DNA of 64,000 nucleotides from Croceibacter atlanticus HTCC2559 (GCF_000196315.1 NC_014230.1:372001-436000), one strand, 5' to 3'; shown: positions 7,923 through 17,229, numbered from the stretch's first letter. Notes: generated by a model not told the origin, from the sequence alone. A program made the numbers and translations.

Positions 7923-9284
7923 ATGTCATTATTCGGTAAAATTAAAGGCACATTATCTCTTTTAAAAGATATAGATATAGAAGCTATTGCCAAGCTAAAT
8001 TCTAAGATAGACTTAAAAGAAGTTATGGATAAGGTTGGCAGCTTAGATGATGACCAGCTTAATGGCTTAATGAAAATGCTTACTCGAAAAGCAAAAAGAG
8101 GCCAGCACAAATTACCGCCTATTGATGGAGATTTTTATGACCTTAGCCTTAAGCTAACTCCAGAGCAACGAGAGATACAGCTCAAGGTGCGTAATTTCAT
8201 GGAAGATGAAGTGAGACCCATTGCCAATGAGTATTGGAAGAAAGCAGAATTTCCGCAACAGATTATCCCAAAATTAGCCACTTTAAATATTGCCGGCATA
8301 GCTTATAAAGGCTATGGTTGTCCAGAACAAAATTTTGTGATGGAAGGTATAATTGCTATTGAAATGGCACGAGTAGATGTTTCGATGTCTACATTTTTTG
8401 GCGTGCATAGCGGTTTAGCTATGGGAAGTATTTACCTATGTGGTAGTGAAGAGCAAAAGTTAGAATGGCTTCCTAAAATGCAACGAATGGAAGCTATTGG
8501 CGCCTTTGGTTTAACAGAACCAAATGTAGGTTCTGCCATTTCTCAAGGTATGGAAACCACCTGCCAACGTGATGGTGATACTTGGATACTAAACGGTCAA
8601 AAAAAATGGATTGGTAACGCCACATTTGCAGATGTAACAATAGTTTGGGCTAAAGATGTAGATGATAAGCAAGTAAAAGGATTTTTGGTAAGAAAAGGCA
8701 CGCCTGGTTTTTCACCTGAAAAAATTGAAGATAAGATGGCGTTGCGTACTGTAGAGAATGCCTTAATTACTATAACAGATTGTCGTATTTCAGAAAGTGA
8801 CCGTTTACAAGAGGCTAATAGTTTTAAAGACACCGCAAAGGTTTTAAAAATGACACGTGCTGGTGTTGCTTGGCAAGCAGTAGGTTGTGCTAGAGGTGCC
8901 TATGAAAGTGCAGTTAAGTATTGTAAAAAACGTGAACAATTTGGGAAGCCAATTGCAACTTTTCAACTTATACAAAATCATTTGGTAGAGATGCTCGCTA
9001 ATCTTACAGCTATGCAAACCCTATGCTATAGACTTTCTGAACTCCAAGACGAAGGATTATTAAAGGATGAACAAGCCTCTTTAGCTAAGGTATTTTGTTC
9101 TATGCGCACACGAGATGTTGTAAGCAGAGCAAGAGAAGTTATGGGTGGCAATGGTATATTGTTAGAACACGATGTTGCTCGTTTTGTAGCAGATGCCGAA
9201 GCAATTTATAGTTACGAAGGTACCAAAGAGATTAACTCATTAATTGTTGGGCGCGCAATTACTGGATATTCGGCGTTTGTGTAA
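7923..9284 (+). CDS. Acyl-CoA dehydrogenase family protein
   Basis: A flavin enzyme of 453 residues. The dehydrogenase fold starts near residue 78 (LTPEQREIQ) and has the family signatures FGLTEPNVGS, GQKKWIGN and VMGGNGI, plus Glu432 in YSYEGTKEI, the catalytic base position of the short-chain and glutaryl-CoA branch. The combination resembles glutaryl-CoA dehydrogenase-like members, but substrate cannot be read with certainty. An N-terminal extension of about 77 residues (MSLFGKIKG onward, helical, charged) is outside the domain. It stands alone, closed by a strong terminator. Confidence 0.9.
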   Translation: MSLFGKIKGTLSLLKDIDIEAIAKLNSKIDLKEVMDKVGSLDDDQLNGLMKMLTRKAKRGQHKLPPIDGDFYDLSLKLTPEQREIQLKVRNFMEDEVRPIANEYWKKAEFPQQIIPKLATLNIAGIAYKGYGCPEQNFVMEGIIAIEMARVDVSMSTFFGVHSGLAMGSIYLCGSEEQKLEWLPKMQRMEAIGAFGLTEPNVGSAISQGMETTCQRDGDTWILNGQKKWIGNATFADVTIVWAKDVDDKQVKGFLVRKGTPGFSPEKIEDKMALRTVENALITITDCRISESDRLQEANSFKDTAKVLKMTRAGVAWQAVGCARGAYESAVKYCKKREQFGKPIATFQLIQNHLVEMLANLTAMQTLCYRLSELQDEGLLKDEQASLAKVFCSMRTRDVVSRAREVMGGNGILLEHDVARFVADAEAIYSYEGTKEINSLIVGRAITGYSAFV

Positions 9285-9317
9285 TCCTTATTTATTAGAC
9301 AGTTAACATAATAAACT

Positions 9318-9352
9318 AAAAAAGCAGGTTTTCTAAGAAAACCTGCTTTTTT
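9318..9352. terminator. Bidirectional intrinsic terminator
   Basis: Perfect inverted repeat with arms AGCAGGTTTTC and GAAAACCTGCT flanked by A-tract on the left and T-tract on the right, so it can end transcription from both the acyl-CoA dehydrogenase (plus) and greA (minus). Confidence 0.9.
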
Positions 9353-9380
9353 ATTAAATGTAGGAGCTTGAGAGCAATTA

Positions 9381-9857
9381 TTAGTCTCTCCAAACTTTAA
9401 TCACGTCAAATTTTATGGTACCGTTAGGTGTTGTTACTTCTGCAACATCTCCTTCTTGTTTACCTAGTAAACCTTTCCCTATTGGAGAGTCCACAGATAT
9501 TTTACCTGATTTTAAATCAGATTCACTTTGCGCAACTAGTTTATAGGTCATTTCCGCACCATTTCCTTGGTGTTTTATCTTAACACTTGAGTGGATTAAT
9601 ACTTTAGAGGTGTCTAGTTGAGAATCATCTATCACTCGTGCATTAGATAGTACTCCTTCAAGCTTAGAAATTTTCATCTCTAACATACCTTGCGCTTCCT
9701 TTGCTGCATCATACTCAGCATTTTCACTTAGATCACCTTTATCTCTAGCCTCTGCAATAGCTTGAGACGCTTTAGGGCGCTCTACATCTCTAAGAAGATC
9801 CAGTTCATCTCTCAACTTCTTTAATCCTTCTTCTGTATAATAATTTACTTTACTCAT
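9381..9857 (-). CDS. greA: Transcription elongation factor GreA
   Basis: GreA of 158 residues, standard length. The N-terminal coiled coil (about 1-75) begins YYTEEGLKKLRDEL and carries the acidic tip DLSENAEY, whose Asp and Glu coordinate the Mg2+ used for transcript cleavage in RNA polymerase. The C-terminal FKBP-like domain ends with DSPIGKGLLGKQEGD and a V.TPNG strand. It rescues backtracked RNA polymerase. The 5' leader is more than 130 bp from the next gene and includes a weak hairpin at 9995-10015. A second Gre-like protein is encoded at 26257-26757. Confidence 0.97.
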   Translation of the reverse strand: MSKVNYYTEEGLKKLRDELDLLRDVERPKASQAIAEARDKGDLSENAEYDAAKEAQGMLEMKISKLEGVLSNARVIDDSQLDTSKVLIHSSVKIKHQGNGAEMTYKLVAQSESDLKSGKISVDSPIGKGLLGKQEGDVAEVTTPNGTIKFDVIKVWRD

Positions 9858-10081
9858 AATGTTGTTTTCTTAATCTTAATAAAAAAGCCTTCTTTAGTTT
9901 CATTTGGCTTCTAAATACTCTTATTAAATAGCGGTTAAAAACACAATAACAATAGAAGCATTACGTTATAATCAACTGATATTTAAACACAAAAAATCCC
10001 ATACACGACGGGATTAGATGTTCAAATATACATAATTTTTAGATGCTTGTCAATTATACTAACTTGCACAATTAAATTTTG

Positions 10082-10519
10082 ATGATGAAAAACCTATTTA
10101 TAGCTACACTTTTAATAGCAATACTATCTTCTTGCTCAACAGATGATTCTGCAAGAGATAATAATCCTAATTTAGTTGACTTAAACTTTGGGGCAGTTTA
10201 TAACTTAACCTTACCACAATACAACCAATTAAATTTTGAAGGCAATAGTTTTCAAGACTATTCGGTTGGTATTTCTGGAATTAATATCTTTTATATAGGT
10301 AACGATCAATACTTAGCTTTTGAGCTTTCAGACCCAAATCATCCAGTTAGCGATTGTTCCAGGTTGGTAGTTACTGGTCTTACTGCAAGATGCCAATGTG
10401 ATGATAACAATGCATACAACCTTACCAACGGACAACAAACAGAAGGTGGTCCTGGAACATACAGTTTAAGGATGTATCGCGCTGAGCTTAACGGAGACAT
10501 CCTTACTGTATCTAATTAA
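10082..10519 (+). CDS. Small lipoprotein, function unknown
   Basis: About 145 residues. Starts are possible at the ATG at 10082 or 10085; both give the same lipoprotein signal, FIATLLIAILSSC, with the lipidated Cys near residue 18. The mature part has no family I recognise. It contains a Cys cluster (SDCSR, TARCQCDD) and is predicted mostly beta. It converges on the thiamin TonB receptor gene, with one base between the two stops, so no terminator fits between them. Probably an envelope lipoprotein. Confidence 0.75.
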   Translation: MMKNLFIATLLIAILSSCSTDDSARDNNPNLVDLNFGAVYNLTLPQYNQLNFEGNSFQDYSVGISGINIFYIGNDQYLAFELSDPNHPVSDCSRLVVTGLTARCQCDDNNAYNLTNGQQTEGGPGTYSLRMYRAELNGDILTVSN

Positions 10520-10520
10520 G

Positions 10521-12932
10521 TTAAAATTTAAGTGTTGCTCCTAATAAAAAGTTAGCTTTTGCTTGCGGGAAAAATCCTGCTCCTTCAAAAGTTGTAATGC
10601 TACCGTCTTCATTTCCTCCATCGAAGGTGAAGTAATACCCATTATTTACATACTCTTCACTAAAGATGTTGTTTACCAATCCTGTTATCACTATTTCTTT
10701 AAACAGACTGTTTGTAGAGAAAGTATATTGCACATTTAAATCTGTTGTGAAATAGCTATCTAGTTTAGATAAAGGCGCTTCTACATTACTTAAATATTGT
10801 TCTCCTACATATTTATTAAGCATCTGTAACTCTAAGTTTTTAACCGGTATGTATTTAATTGCGTTTCCAGCTATAACATTAGGCGAATACGAAATTTCTG
10901 TATTGCCTAGGTTTACTAAGCTGCCGTCTAGACTAGTTACAAAATCTCTGTTTTTATTGGTACTTATAGCCATATTAGGATTCCATATTAGGTTTTTCAA
11001 AATTTGAACAGATGCATCTACCTCTAACCCTAATCTATAGCTTGAGCCACTATTAGCTCTAATTGGTGATCCTACATCATCTATTTCTCCAGTAAGCACA
11101 AGTTGATTGTTATAATTCATATAATACACATTAGTACTTATTTGAAATTTAGGATTGTTTAATCTCCAACCTAACTCAAAATCATCTAACTGTTCTGGCT
11201 CTGGATTACCGTTTTCAAAATCTGTGCGGTTTGGTTCTCTATTAGCTCGTGCATAAGATAAATACAAACTGTTTTCTGTATTTAACTTATAGTTTGTTCC
11301 TAATTTAGGATTAAAGAACGTATAGCTTTCATCTACATCTAAGTCGTCACTACCACCAATAGCTTCGTAATCTACTAGGCGTATTTGTGCGTCTCCATAA
11401 ACACTCCATTTATCGCCAAACTTTAAAGTAGCTTTACTAAAGGCAGAAAATTCATTTTTTTCACTATCGCCATCATAATATCTGTCATAAGGTAAAAACC
11501 CAATAGGGATTTCTGTAGATAATATTTCGCCATAGTGATCTCCTTTATAGGTGCTATAAAAAGCTCCTGTTGTTACATCTAAACTTTCATTTTTGTAGTT
11601 TACACTTGCATTTACAGCTAAGAAATTATTATCTAACCAACGACGTCTTACATAATCTGTAGTTGTAAACTCTTCGCCATCTATGGTTACAGGATCTACG
11701 CCAAAAAAGTCTAATTGTGCATCTCCTGAAAATAAGATGTTTGAATAATAAAATTCATCTACATACTGCTCAAAATATCCTGCACCTCTAGTGTAGTTAA
11801 GTGCTACGTTAGTACTCCAGTTATTATTGTAACGCTCATTCCAAAGTAATTGATAATGATCTTGACGGTAATTATCTACTTCATTTTCATAAAACCCTTC
11901 AAAGTTTCCTTCGCGGTCAAATTGTTGTCCTACGGTATTAAATGTTCTGTCGCTTTGTAGCGTTGCCTCATCGACACCATAATAGGCCTGATAAGTTTCT
12001 TCAAAACCACCAAAGGTTATAGCTTTTATTAGTGTGTTATCATCTTTATAAGCTGCTTGTAAAAAATAACCCTTAAGATCAGATGTTGCACGATCTATAT
12101 AACCATCTGAATCTATTTTGGACAAACGCCCTGAAACTGAAAAATGATCACTTAATGTTCCTGTTCCAAATCTAAGTGTTGCTTTACGAGTGTTAAAACT
12201 ACCTACAGATCCAGACAGCTCACCATAAGCTTCATCTTTTACAGCATCTGTCAAGATATTTAAACTTGCACCAAAAGCACCAGAGCCATTTACAGATGTA
12301 CCAACACCGCGTTGTAATTGGATGTTCTCTGTAGAAGAGGCAAAATCTCCTAAATTAACCCAAAATGTGCCTTGGCTTTCTGCGTCGTTATAAGGAATCC
12401 CGTTAATTGTTACATTTACACGAGTAGCATCACTACCACGCACACGTATTCCTGTATAACCAACACCAGCACCAGCATCACTAGTTGTTACAACTGCAGG
12501 TTGGTAGTTTAAGAGTATAGGAATGTCTTGTCCTAAGTTACGGTCTTCAATCTCTTCTTTAGAAATGTTTGAATACGTAATTGGTGAGTCTGCAGTAACT
12601 CTTACAGAACGCACTAAGACTTCATCTAAAATCTCAGAGTCTTCTAATAAGACAAAATTTGCAGTTACATCTTCTTCAAGATTAATAGTCTGCTCTTGTG
12701 TAATCATACCAACATAACTTACAACTATTGTATACTGCTCTTTTTCTAAAGAGAAGTTATAGTTACCTAGTGCATTGGTTTCTGTGCCTGTAGTTATTCC
12801 TTTAATAAAAATAGAAACACCTTCAATAGGCTCATTTTTAGAGTTTGTGACATTACCAGAGAGTTGAAATTCTTGCGCAAATGTGCTGGCAGACACAAAT
12901 AATGCGCATAGTAGAATAGATACAGTTTTCAT
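10521..12932 (-). CDS. TonB-dependent receptor, predicted thiamin transporter
   Basis: An outer-membrane receptor of 803 residues starting at the ATG at 12932, which opens a signal peptide ending STFAQ. Residues about 20-105 form a CarboxypepD-like domain (VTNSKNEPIEGVSI, DFNG-like NALGNY). The plug follows (about 120-235, with GIRVRGSDATRVNVTINGIPYNDAES), then a 22-stranded barrel ending in the aromatic residue Phe. The ligand is assigned from regulation: a TPP riboswitch occupies the leader (13112-13199), and TPP-controlled TonB receptors in Bacteroidetes are known thiamin uptake candidates. There is no SusD-like partner. The inner-membrane partner is probably the PnuT-like gene at 20707-21339. 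Confidence 0.88.
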   Translation of the reverse strand: MKTVSILLCALFVSASTFAQEFQLSGNVTNSKNEPIEGVSIFIKGITTGTETNALGNYNFSLEKEQYTIVVSYVGMITQEQTINLEEDVTANFVLLEDSEILDEVLVRSVRVTADSPITYSNISKEEIEDRNLGQDIPILLNYQPAVVTTSDAGAGVGYTGIRVRGSDATRVNVTINGIPYNDAESQGTFWVNLGDFASSTENIQLQRGVGTSVNGSGAFGASLNILTDAVKDEAYGELSGSVGSFNTRKATLRFGTGTLSDHFSVSGRLSKIDSDGYIDRATSDLKGYFLQAAYKDDNTLIKAITFGGFEETYQAYYGVDEATLQSDRTFNTVGQQFDREGNFEGFYENEVDNYRQDHYQLLWNERYNNNWSTNVALNYTRGAGYFEQYVDEFYYSNILFSGDAQLDFFGVDPVTIDGEEFTTTDYVRRRWLDNNFLAVNASVNYKNESLDVTTGAFYSTYKGDHYGEILSTEIPIGFLPYDRYYDGDSEKNEFSAFSKATLKFGDKWSVYGDAQIRLVDYEAIGGSDDLDVDESYTFFNPKLGTNYKLNTENSLYLSYARANREPNRTDFENGNPEPEQLDDFELGWRLNNPKFQISTNVYYMNYNNQLVLTGEIDDVGSPIRANSGSSYRLGLEVDASVQILKNLIWNPNMAISTNKNRDFVTSLDGSLVNLGNTEISYSPNVIAGNAIKYIPVKNLELQMLNKYVGEQYLSNVEAPLSKLDSYFTTDLNVQYTFSTNSLFKEIVITGLVNNIFSEEYVNNGYYFTFDGGNEDGSITTFEGAGFFPQAKANFLLGATLKF

Positions 12933-13111
12933 CCGTAACAAAAATTACGAATAAAAGGGGCGATTATTCTTAGGTTTAAAAAAATTAAATTATAAAGCTA
13001 TTATAGCTTCTTGTGTTATTAAAACAGTAAAATTTTAGTCTATTTCGCAAAAAAAATAACCCATTGCAATATGCTTACAACAACTTAATTTGACTAAAAA
13101 AATATGTTTTA

Positions 13112-13199
13112 AAAATTTCCCTAAACAGCATTACCTGTTCTAGGTTCATTGGGTGTAATCTCAGCCGTATTAAAATACAGCACCCCTTTGAGATTTTGC
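13112..13199 (-). promoter_or_regulatory. TPP (thiamin pyrophosphate) riboswitch
   Basis: Read on the minus strand, the segment carries the THI-box hallmarks in order: AAAGGGGTGC, a variable P3 hairpin (TGTATTTTAATACGG), CTGAGATTACACCC, AATGAACC, the AGAACAGGTAATGCTG helix and closing TTAGGGAAA. The ends can pair to form P1 (AAAATCTC with GGGAAATTTT). It begins a few bases downstream of a perfect promoter and lies about 180 bases ahead of the TonB receptor start. The family represses on TPP binding. In the rest of the leader only a weak 5-6 bp hairpin followed by T-rich sequence near 12980-13009 could be the expression platform. Nothing else was seen in the 357-base gap apart from the two promoters. 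Confidence 0.95.
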
Positions 13200-13200
13200 G

Positions 13201-13229
13201 CAAAGATAGACATTGGTTTTAATCTGCAA
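13201..13229 (-). promoter_or_regulatory. Promoter of the riboswitch and TonB receptor transcript
   Basis: On the minus strand: TTG at 13229-13227, an 18-bp spacer, then TATCTTTG at 13208-13201, an exact match to the Bacteroidetes primary-sigma pattern TTG-N17-21-TAnnTTTG. Transcription would start at about 13196, immediately before the riboswitch P1 stem. Confidence 0.8.
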
Positions 13230-13275
13230 AATCAATTTTATTAATTCCTTAGCATATCGCTATAAGAACTCTCTG

Positions 13276-13283
13276 TATTTTTG
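13276..13283 (+). promoter_or_regulatory. -7 promoter box of the hybrid kinase gene
   Basis: TATTTTTG matches TAnnTTTG and ends six bases before the ATG at 13290. It covers the alternative TTG start at 13281, which is therefore unlikely. No clear upstream TTG is seen. The leader would be only one to three bases. Confidence 0.5.
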
Positions 13284-13289
13284 AAGCCT

Positions 13290-15731
13290 ATGGATAAGAC
13301 CAAAAATAGGTTTACTTTTAAAATCATACTTAGTTATGTGACCTTAGGGGTTTTAGCCCTTGTTGTAGGTTTTTTCTTGTATTCTGAATTTAAGTTTCTG
13401 CTTAAAACCAATACGACTACAACAGAAGATGAAAAATTTATAGAAACCGGAACACTTATAAATCAAGTTTACGAAACCGATGGCTTTTCCAGGCTTGCCT
13501 TGCTTACTGGTGAAGAGTCTGATTTTGAGTTATATCAACAAAAAGCAGACTCACTTTTTAATAAAATTGAGGAAATAAAAACCTTAACAGACATCCAATT
13601 TCAAAAGCAACAATTGGATTATGTTAAAGAGCTACTGCTTCAAAAAACTAAGAATATTGAGCAGCTACGCATTCTTAAACTTACCAATAGTAAAGACTCT
13701 TCTTTTGATGATATAGCAGAAGAATTTAATAAGCTAGAATCCTCTATGGGGAAACTCACAGTTGAAACGTTTATTAATAACCCCAATGATCTTACAGAGC
13801 GAGAACGTAGAATTTGGAGTAATTATGTAGAATACCTAAATCAATCTGAAGAGCGAGACACTGCCACTGTAAAGACAAAAGTTGTAGACTCTATGATTAC
13901 TGCAACAAGATTTATCCTGGCTGAAGCTAAAAGAGAAAATTCAAAATCTAGAGAAGCGCTACAGCAAAAAGAGAATGAGTTAATTAGGAACGATCTAAAT
14001 ATTTCTGCACAATTGCGCCAAATAATTACTGCGTTTGATGCAGAGATAGCACGAAAAAATCAAATACAAGCGACCAAGAAAAGTGCTTCTGTAGATAGGA
14101 CAAGTACAATATTAAAGTACTCAGGTGTTTTAGGAATATTTATCATACTCCTATTTACCTACATTATTTTAAATGATTTCTTTAAAGCAGAGCGCTTTAA
14201 AATATCACTCAAAAAATCTAAAGATTATTCTGAAGAACTTTTAAAAAGTAGGGAACAACTTATCTCAACTGTAAGTCACGATTTAAAAACACCCTTAAAT
14301 ACAATTGTAGGTTACTCTGATCTTATTGAAAATACAGACCTTACAGAAAAGCAACTATACTATGTAAACCAAATAACCAACAGCTCATTATACGTGACCA
14401 AGTTAGTTGATGACCTTTTAGATTTCTCTAAACTAGAAGCTGGTAAACTACATATTGAAACTATACCATTTTCTCTAGAAAGCATAATACAGCAAACTGT
14501 TGAAACCTCTAAAGATGTGCATCAACAAAAAAATGTAGCCATCCATCTTTATGTGGACCAAGCTATAAGCAATCAAGTTTTTGAAAGCGACCCACTACGT
14601 ATTCGCCAAATATTAAGTAACCTAATTGGTAATGCATTTAAATTTACCGAAGAAGGTTCTGTTACAGTTTATGCTAAAATATTAGAGCAAAAAGCACAAG
14701 AATTTGAGATAGAAATAAAGGTAGTAGATACCGGAATAGGTATTTCTAAAGAAAAACAAGAACTTATATTTAAAGAATTTCAGCAAGCTGAAGCAGATAC
14801 CATAAAACGCTTTGGCGGTAATGGCTTAGGTCTTGCCATTAGCAGGAAACTTACCAACTTATTACATGGAACCTTAACTGTAGATAGTACTCCAAACCAA
14901 GGTAGTACGTTTACATTAGTATTACCTCTCAAACTTTCTGAGAGTAAACTTAAGTCTGAAATTACCACGTTAACTAAAGCGGTAAAGTCTTTAACTGTTG
15001 TGGTTATAGATGATGATACAAGTATGACTAAGTTATTAGAAGAGCTTTTTGGCCAAATGAATATTACTTGCCACAGCTTTAATGCTTTTGAAGATTTTGT
15101 TGCTTCGCAAAATTTTGAATACGATTTTGTACTTACAGATGTTGAAATGCCAAAAACAAATGGTTTTCAGGTTTTAGAACAACTAAAGCGACACTTTAAA
15201 GCAAATTATAACGGACAGCCAATTGTAGCTATGACAGGTAGTAGAGAATACACCGTAAGATCTTTTAAAGAACAAGGTTTTTCTGGATTGTTGCACAAAC
15301 CTTTTCCTAAGGAGAAGTTATATTCTGCCTTAAATCAATTATTTCCAGAACATATGGGAATACCTATTAAAATTGAAAGCGAAAAGGAAACAACACAACA
15401 AAGCACATTATTTAATTTAAGCTTGCTCAACTCTTTTCTTAGTACAGAAGACGCTTTAGAAGAAGTTTTGTTTTCGTTTTATAATGAAGTGAATATAGAT
15501 TTACAACGTATGGCACTAGCCGTAAAAACAGAAGATTATACCGCCGTAAATGACATAGCACACAAAATGCTTACACTAACCAGACAATTAGAAGCTAAAG
15601 AGGTTGTAAAAATTTTAGATGTGTTAGAGTATGTAACTCAAGAAAACTTAAGGCAAGAAACATTAACGTCTCTATTTAACTCATTACAAGAAAAAGTAGA
15701 AAATTTAGTGACAGCTTTAAAGAATAGATAA
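13290..15731 (+). CDS. Hybrid sensor histidine kinase with receiver and HPt domains
   Basis: A membrane kinase of 813 residues. Two membrane segments (about 11-30 and 278-296) flank a helical periplasmic sensor rich in coiled-coil stretches. Next come the HisKA domain with His330 in STVSHDLKTPLN, the ATPase with NLIGNAFKF, DTGIGIS and GGNGLGLAI, a receiver with the acidic run IDDD, phosphoacceptor Asp617 and Lys670 in LLHKPF, and a C-terminal HPt domain with His758 in IAHKML. All relay residues are present. It converges on a sigma-54 response regulator gene with no base between the stops; HPt-to-NtrC phosphotransfer is the likely output, inferred from adjacency. The start is the ATG at 13290 because the upstream TTG lies in the promoter box. 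Confidence 0.92.
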   Translation: MDKTKNRFTFKIILSYVTLGVLALVVGFFLYSEFKFLLKTNTTTTEDEKFIETGTLINQVYETDGFSRLALLTGEESDFELYQQKADSLFNKIEEIKTLTDIQFQKQQLDYVKELLLQKTKNIEQLRILKLTNSKDSSFDDIAEEFNKLESSMGKLTVETFINNPNDLTERERRIWSNYVEYLNQSEERDTATVKTKVVDSMITATRFILAEAKRENSKSREALQQKENELIRNDLNISAQLRQIITAFDAEIARKNQIQATKKSASVDRTSTILKYSGVLGIFIILLFTYIILNDFFKAERFKISLKKSKDYSEELLKSREQLISTVSHDLKTPLNTIVGYSDLIENTDLTEKQLYYVNQITNSSLYVTKLVDDLLDFSKLEAGKLHIETIPFSLESIIQQTVETSKDVHQQKNVAIHLYVDQAISNQVFESDPLRIRQILSNLIGNAFKFTEEGSVTVYAKILEQKAQEFEIEIKVVDTGIGISKEKQELIFKEFQQAEADTIKRFGGNGLGLAISRKLTNLLHGTLTVDSTPNQGSTFTLVLPLKLSESKLKSEITTLTKAVKSLTVVVIDDDTSMTKLLEELFGQMNITCHSFNAFEDFVASQNFEYDFVLTDVEMPKTNGFQVLEQLKRHFKANYNGQPIVAMTGSREYTVRSFKEQGFSGLLHKPFPKEKLYSALNQLFPEHMGIPIKIESEKETTQQSTLFNLSLLNSFLSTEDALEEVLFSFYNEVNIDLQRMALAVKTEDYTAVNDIAHKMLTLTRQLEAKEVVKILDVLEYVTQENLRQETLTSLFNSLQEKVENLVTALKNR

Positions 15732-17105
15732 TTACAACTCTAAATTATAATGCTCCATCTTATTATAAAGAGTCTTTCTGGTAACATTTAGCAACCTAGC
15801 CGCTTTACTCTTATTGTAACCGGCTTCTTTAAGTGCATTAATAATAAGTTGCTTTTCATTAGTGTCTTTAGAAAAATCTTGAGTTGTTATTGGCGCTTGT
15901 CCCTTAAAGTTAACTACTTCTCTAGGAATTACATCTATTGGCACCAACTGCCCAGTTGTAAGTAAAACAGCTCTTTTAATAATGTTTTTTAATTCTCTCA
16001 AGTTACCAGGCCAGTTGTAGGATTTAAAAGCTTCTTCAACTTCCTTAGACAGGCCTACAACATTTTTATCTAAAGCTTTGTTAGCCATTTCTAAAAAGAA
16101 CTCTGTAAATAAGAATAAATCGTCACTACGCTCTTTTAAGCTAGGTATATGTACAGAAAACTCATTTAGCCTATGGTATAAATCTTCTCTAAACTTACCA
16201 TCTGCAACTGCTTTTAAAAGATCTTCATTAGTGGCAGAAATAATTCTAACATCTACCTCTATCTCTTTGTTGCTGCCTACAGGTTTTATTTTTCTTTCTT
16301 GTAAGGCACGCAAAAGCTGAACTTGGTTTTCGTAAGACAGATTACCAACCTCATCTAAAAATAATGTGCCTTTATGAGCAGCTTCAAAATGACCTTTTTT
16401 GTCATTTATTGCGCCTGTAAAGCTTCCTTTTACGTGTCCAAAAAACTCACTTGCAGCAATTTCTTTAGGGATAGCACCACAATCTACAGCTACAAAATTT
16501 TCGTTACTGCGTTTGCTAAAGTTATGAATAGCATTTGCGGCAACCTCTTTACCAGTACCACTTTCACCTTGTATAAGCACGCACATATCTGTTGGTCCTA
16601 CAAGTTTTAGGTACTCATTAAATTTCTTAGAAGATTCACTAATACCTTTCACAAATGAAGAAGAGTCTGGAAGCTCACTCGTTTTGTGCTTTACGGTTTT
16701 AGCTTTAGGACTTGTTTCAACATTAAGTGTAGCATTTGTTTTAGATTTATTTTCTGCCTGCTCAATAACCATTAGCAATTCTTCTGGTCTAAACGGTTTT
16801 GAAATATAATCTAACGCCCCTTTTTTAATAGCTTCAACAGCTGTTGAAACTTCTGCATAACTTGTCATTAAAATAATGTTAGTATCTGCAGATACGCTTT
16901 GGCAATACTCCAAAAGATTAAGGCCGCTATCATCTGGAAGCTTTAAATCTGTTATAAGCAATTCATACTTTTGTTCTTCCATCTGCTTTCTAGCATGATT
17001 TCCGTTTAAGGCAGTACTTACCTGAAAACCCTTTCGTTCTAGAAACTTAGAAAGCATTTTACCAAAAGCAACGTCATCTTCTACGACTAATATTCGTTGT
17101 ATCAT
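15732..17105 (-). CDS. Sigma-54-dependent response regulator (NtrC family)
   Basis: An activator of 457 residues from the ATG at 17105, which opens the receiver MIQRILVVEDD; a longer reading frame adds a non-conserved 21-residue leader. The receiver has Asp53 as phosphoacceptor and Lys103. The AAA+ domain (about 150-380) has Walker A GESGTGKE at 180-187, the sigma-54 contact loop as GSFTGA (consensus GAFTGA), and an intact arginine-finger region. The C-terminus is a Fis-type helix-turn-helix (NKSKAARLLNVTRKTLYNKM). The protein opens RpoN promoters. A sigma-54-like promoter stands 0.9 kb upstream in front of the PepSY-like genes, so these are candidate targets. Confidence 0.95.
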   Translation of the reverse strand: MIQRILVVEDDVAFGKMLSKFLERKGFQVSTALNGNHARKQMEEQKYELLITDLKLPDDSGLNLLEYCQSVSADTNIILMTSYAEVSTAVEAIKKGALDYISKPFRPEELLMVIEQAENKSKTNATLNVETSPKAKTVKHKTSELPDSSSFVKGISESSKKFNEYLKLVGPTDMCVLIQGESGTGKEVAANAIHNFSKRSNENFVAVDCGAIPKEIAASEFFGHVKGSFTGAINDKKGHFEAAHKGTLFLDEVGNLSYENQVQLLRALQERKIKPVGSNKEIEVDVRIISATNEDLLKAVADGKFREDLYHRLNEFSVHIPSLKERSDDLFLFTEFFLEMANKALDKNVVGLSKEVEEAFKSYNWPGNLRELKNIIKRAVLLTTGQLVPIDVIPREVVNFKGQAPITTQDFSKDTNEKQLIINALKEAGYNKSKAARLLNVTRKTLYNKMEHYNLEL

Positions 17106-17167
17106 TTCATATATGTATGAATTGTAAAAATAGAAAGTCTCCACACCTTTTGTCTTTAAAGTTATCA

Positions 17168-17200
17168 TAAAAAAAAGACACCCATTTTACTGAGTGCCTC
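17168..17200 (-). terminator. Terminator of the PepSY-like gene pair
   Basis: On the minus strand the arms AGGCACTC and GGGTGTCT pair over eight positions, two of them G-U, with an eight-base loop and a run of eight T after the stem. Confidence 0.75.
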
Positions 17201-17229
17201 TTCAACGTATTAAAAACTAAATCCTGCTT

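Noticed and set aside
9995-10015. Hairpin AATCCC-N9-GGGATT with a T-run on the minus strand, as terminator or greA leader switch
   Set aside because: The stem is only six base pairs, and no gene would end there in that direction. It may be a leader structure but cannot be supported.
12939-12941. TTG at 12941 as start of the thiamin TonB receptor
   Set aside because: The ATG at 12932 opens an ideal signal peptide; the three extra residues add nothing.
17105-17168. 21-residue N-terminal extension of the NtrC-type regulator
   Set aside because: The receiver starts directly at MIQRILVVEDD; the extension is not conserved-looking and runs into the terminator of the PepSY genes.
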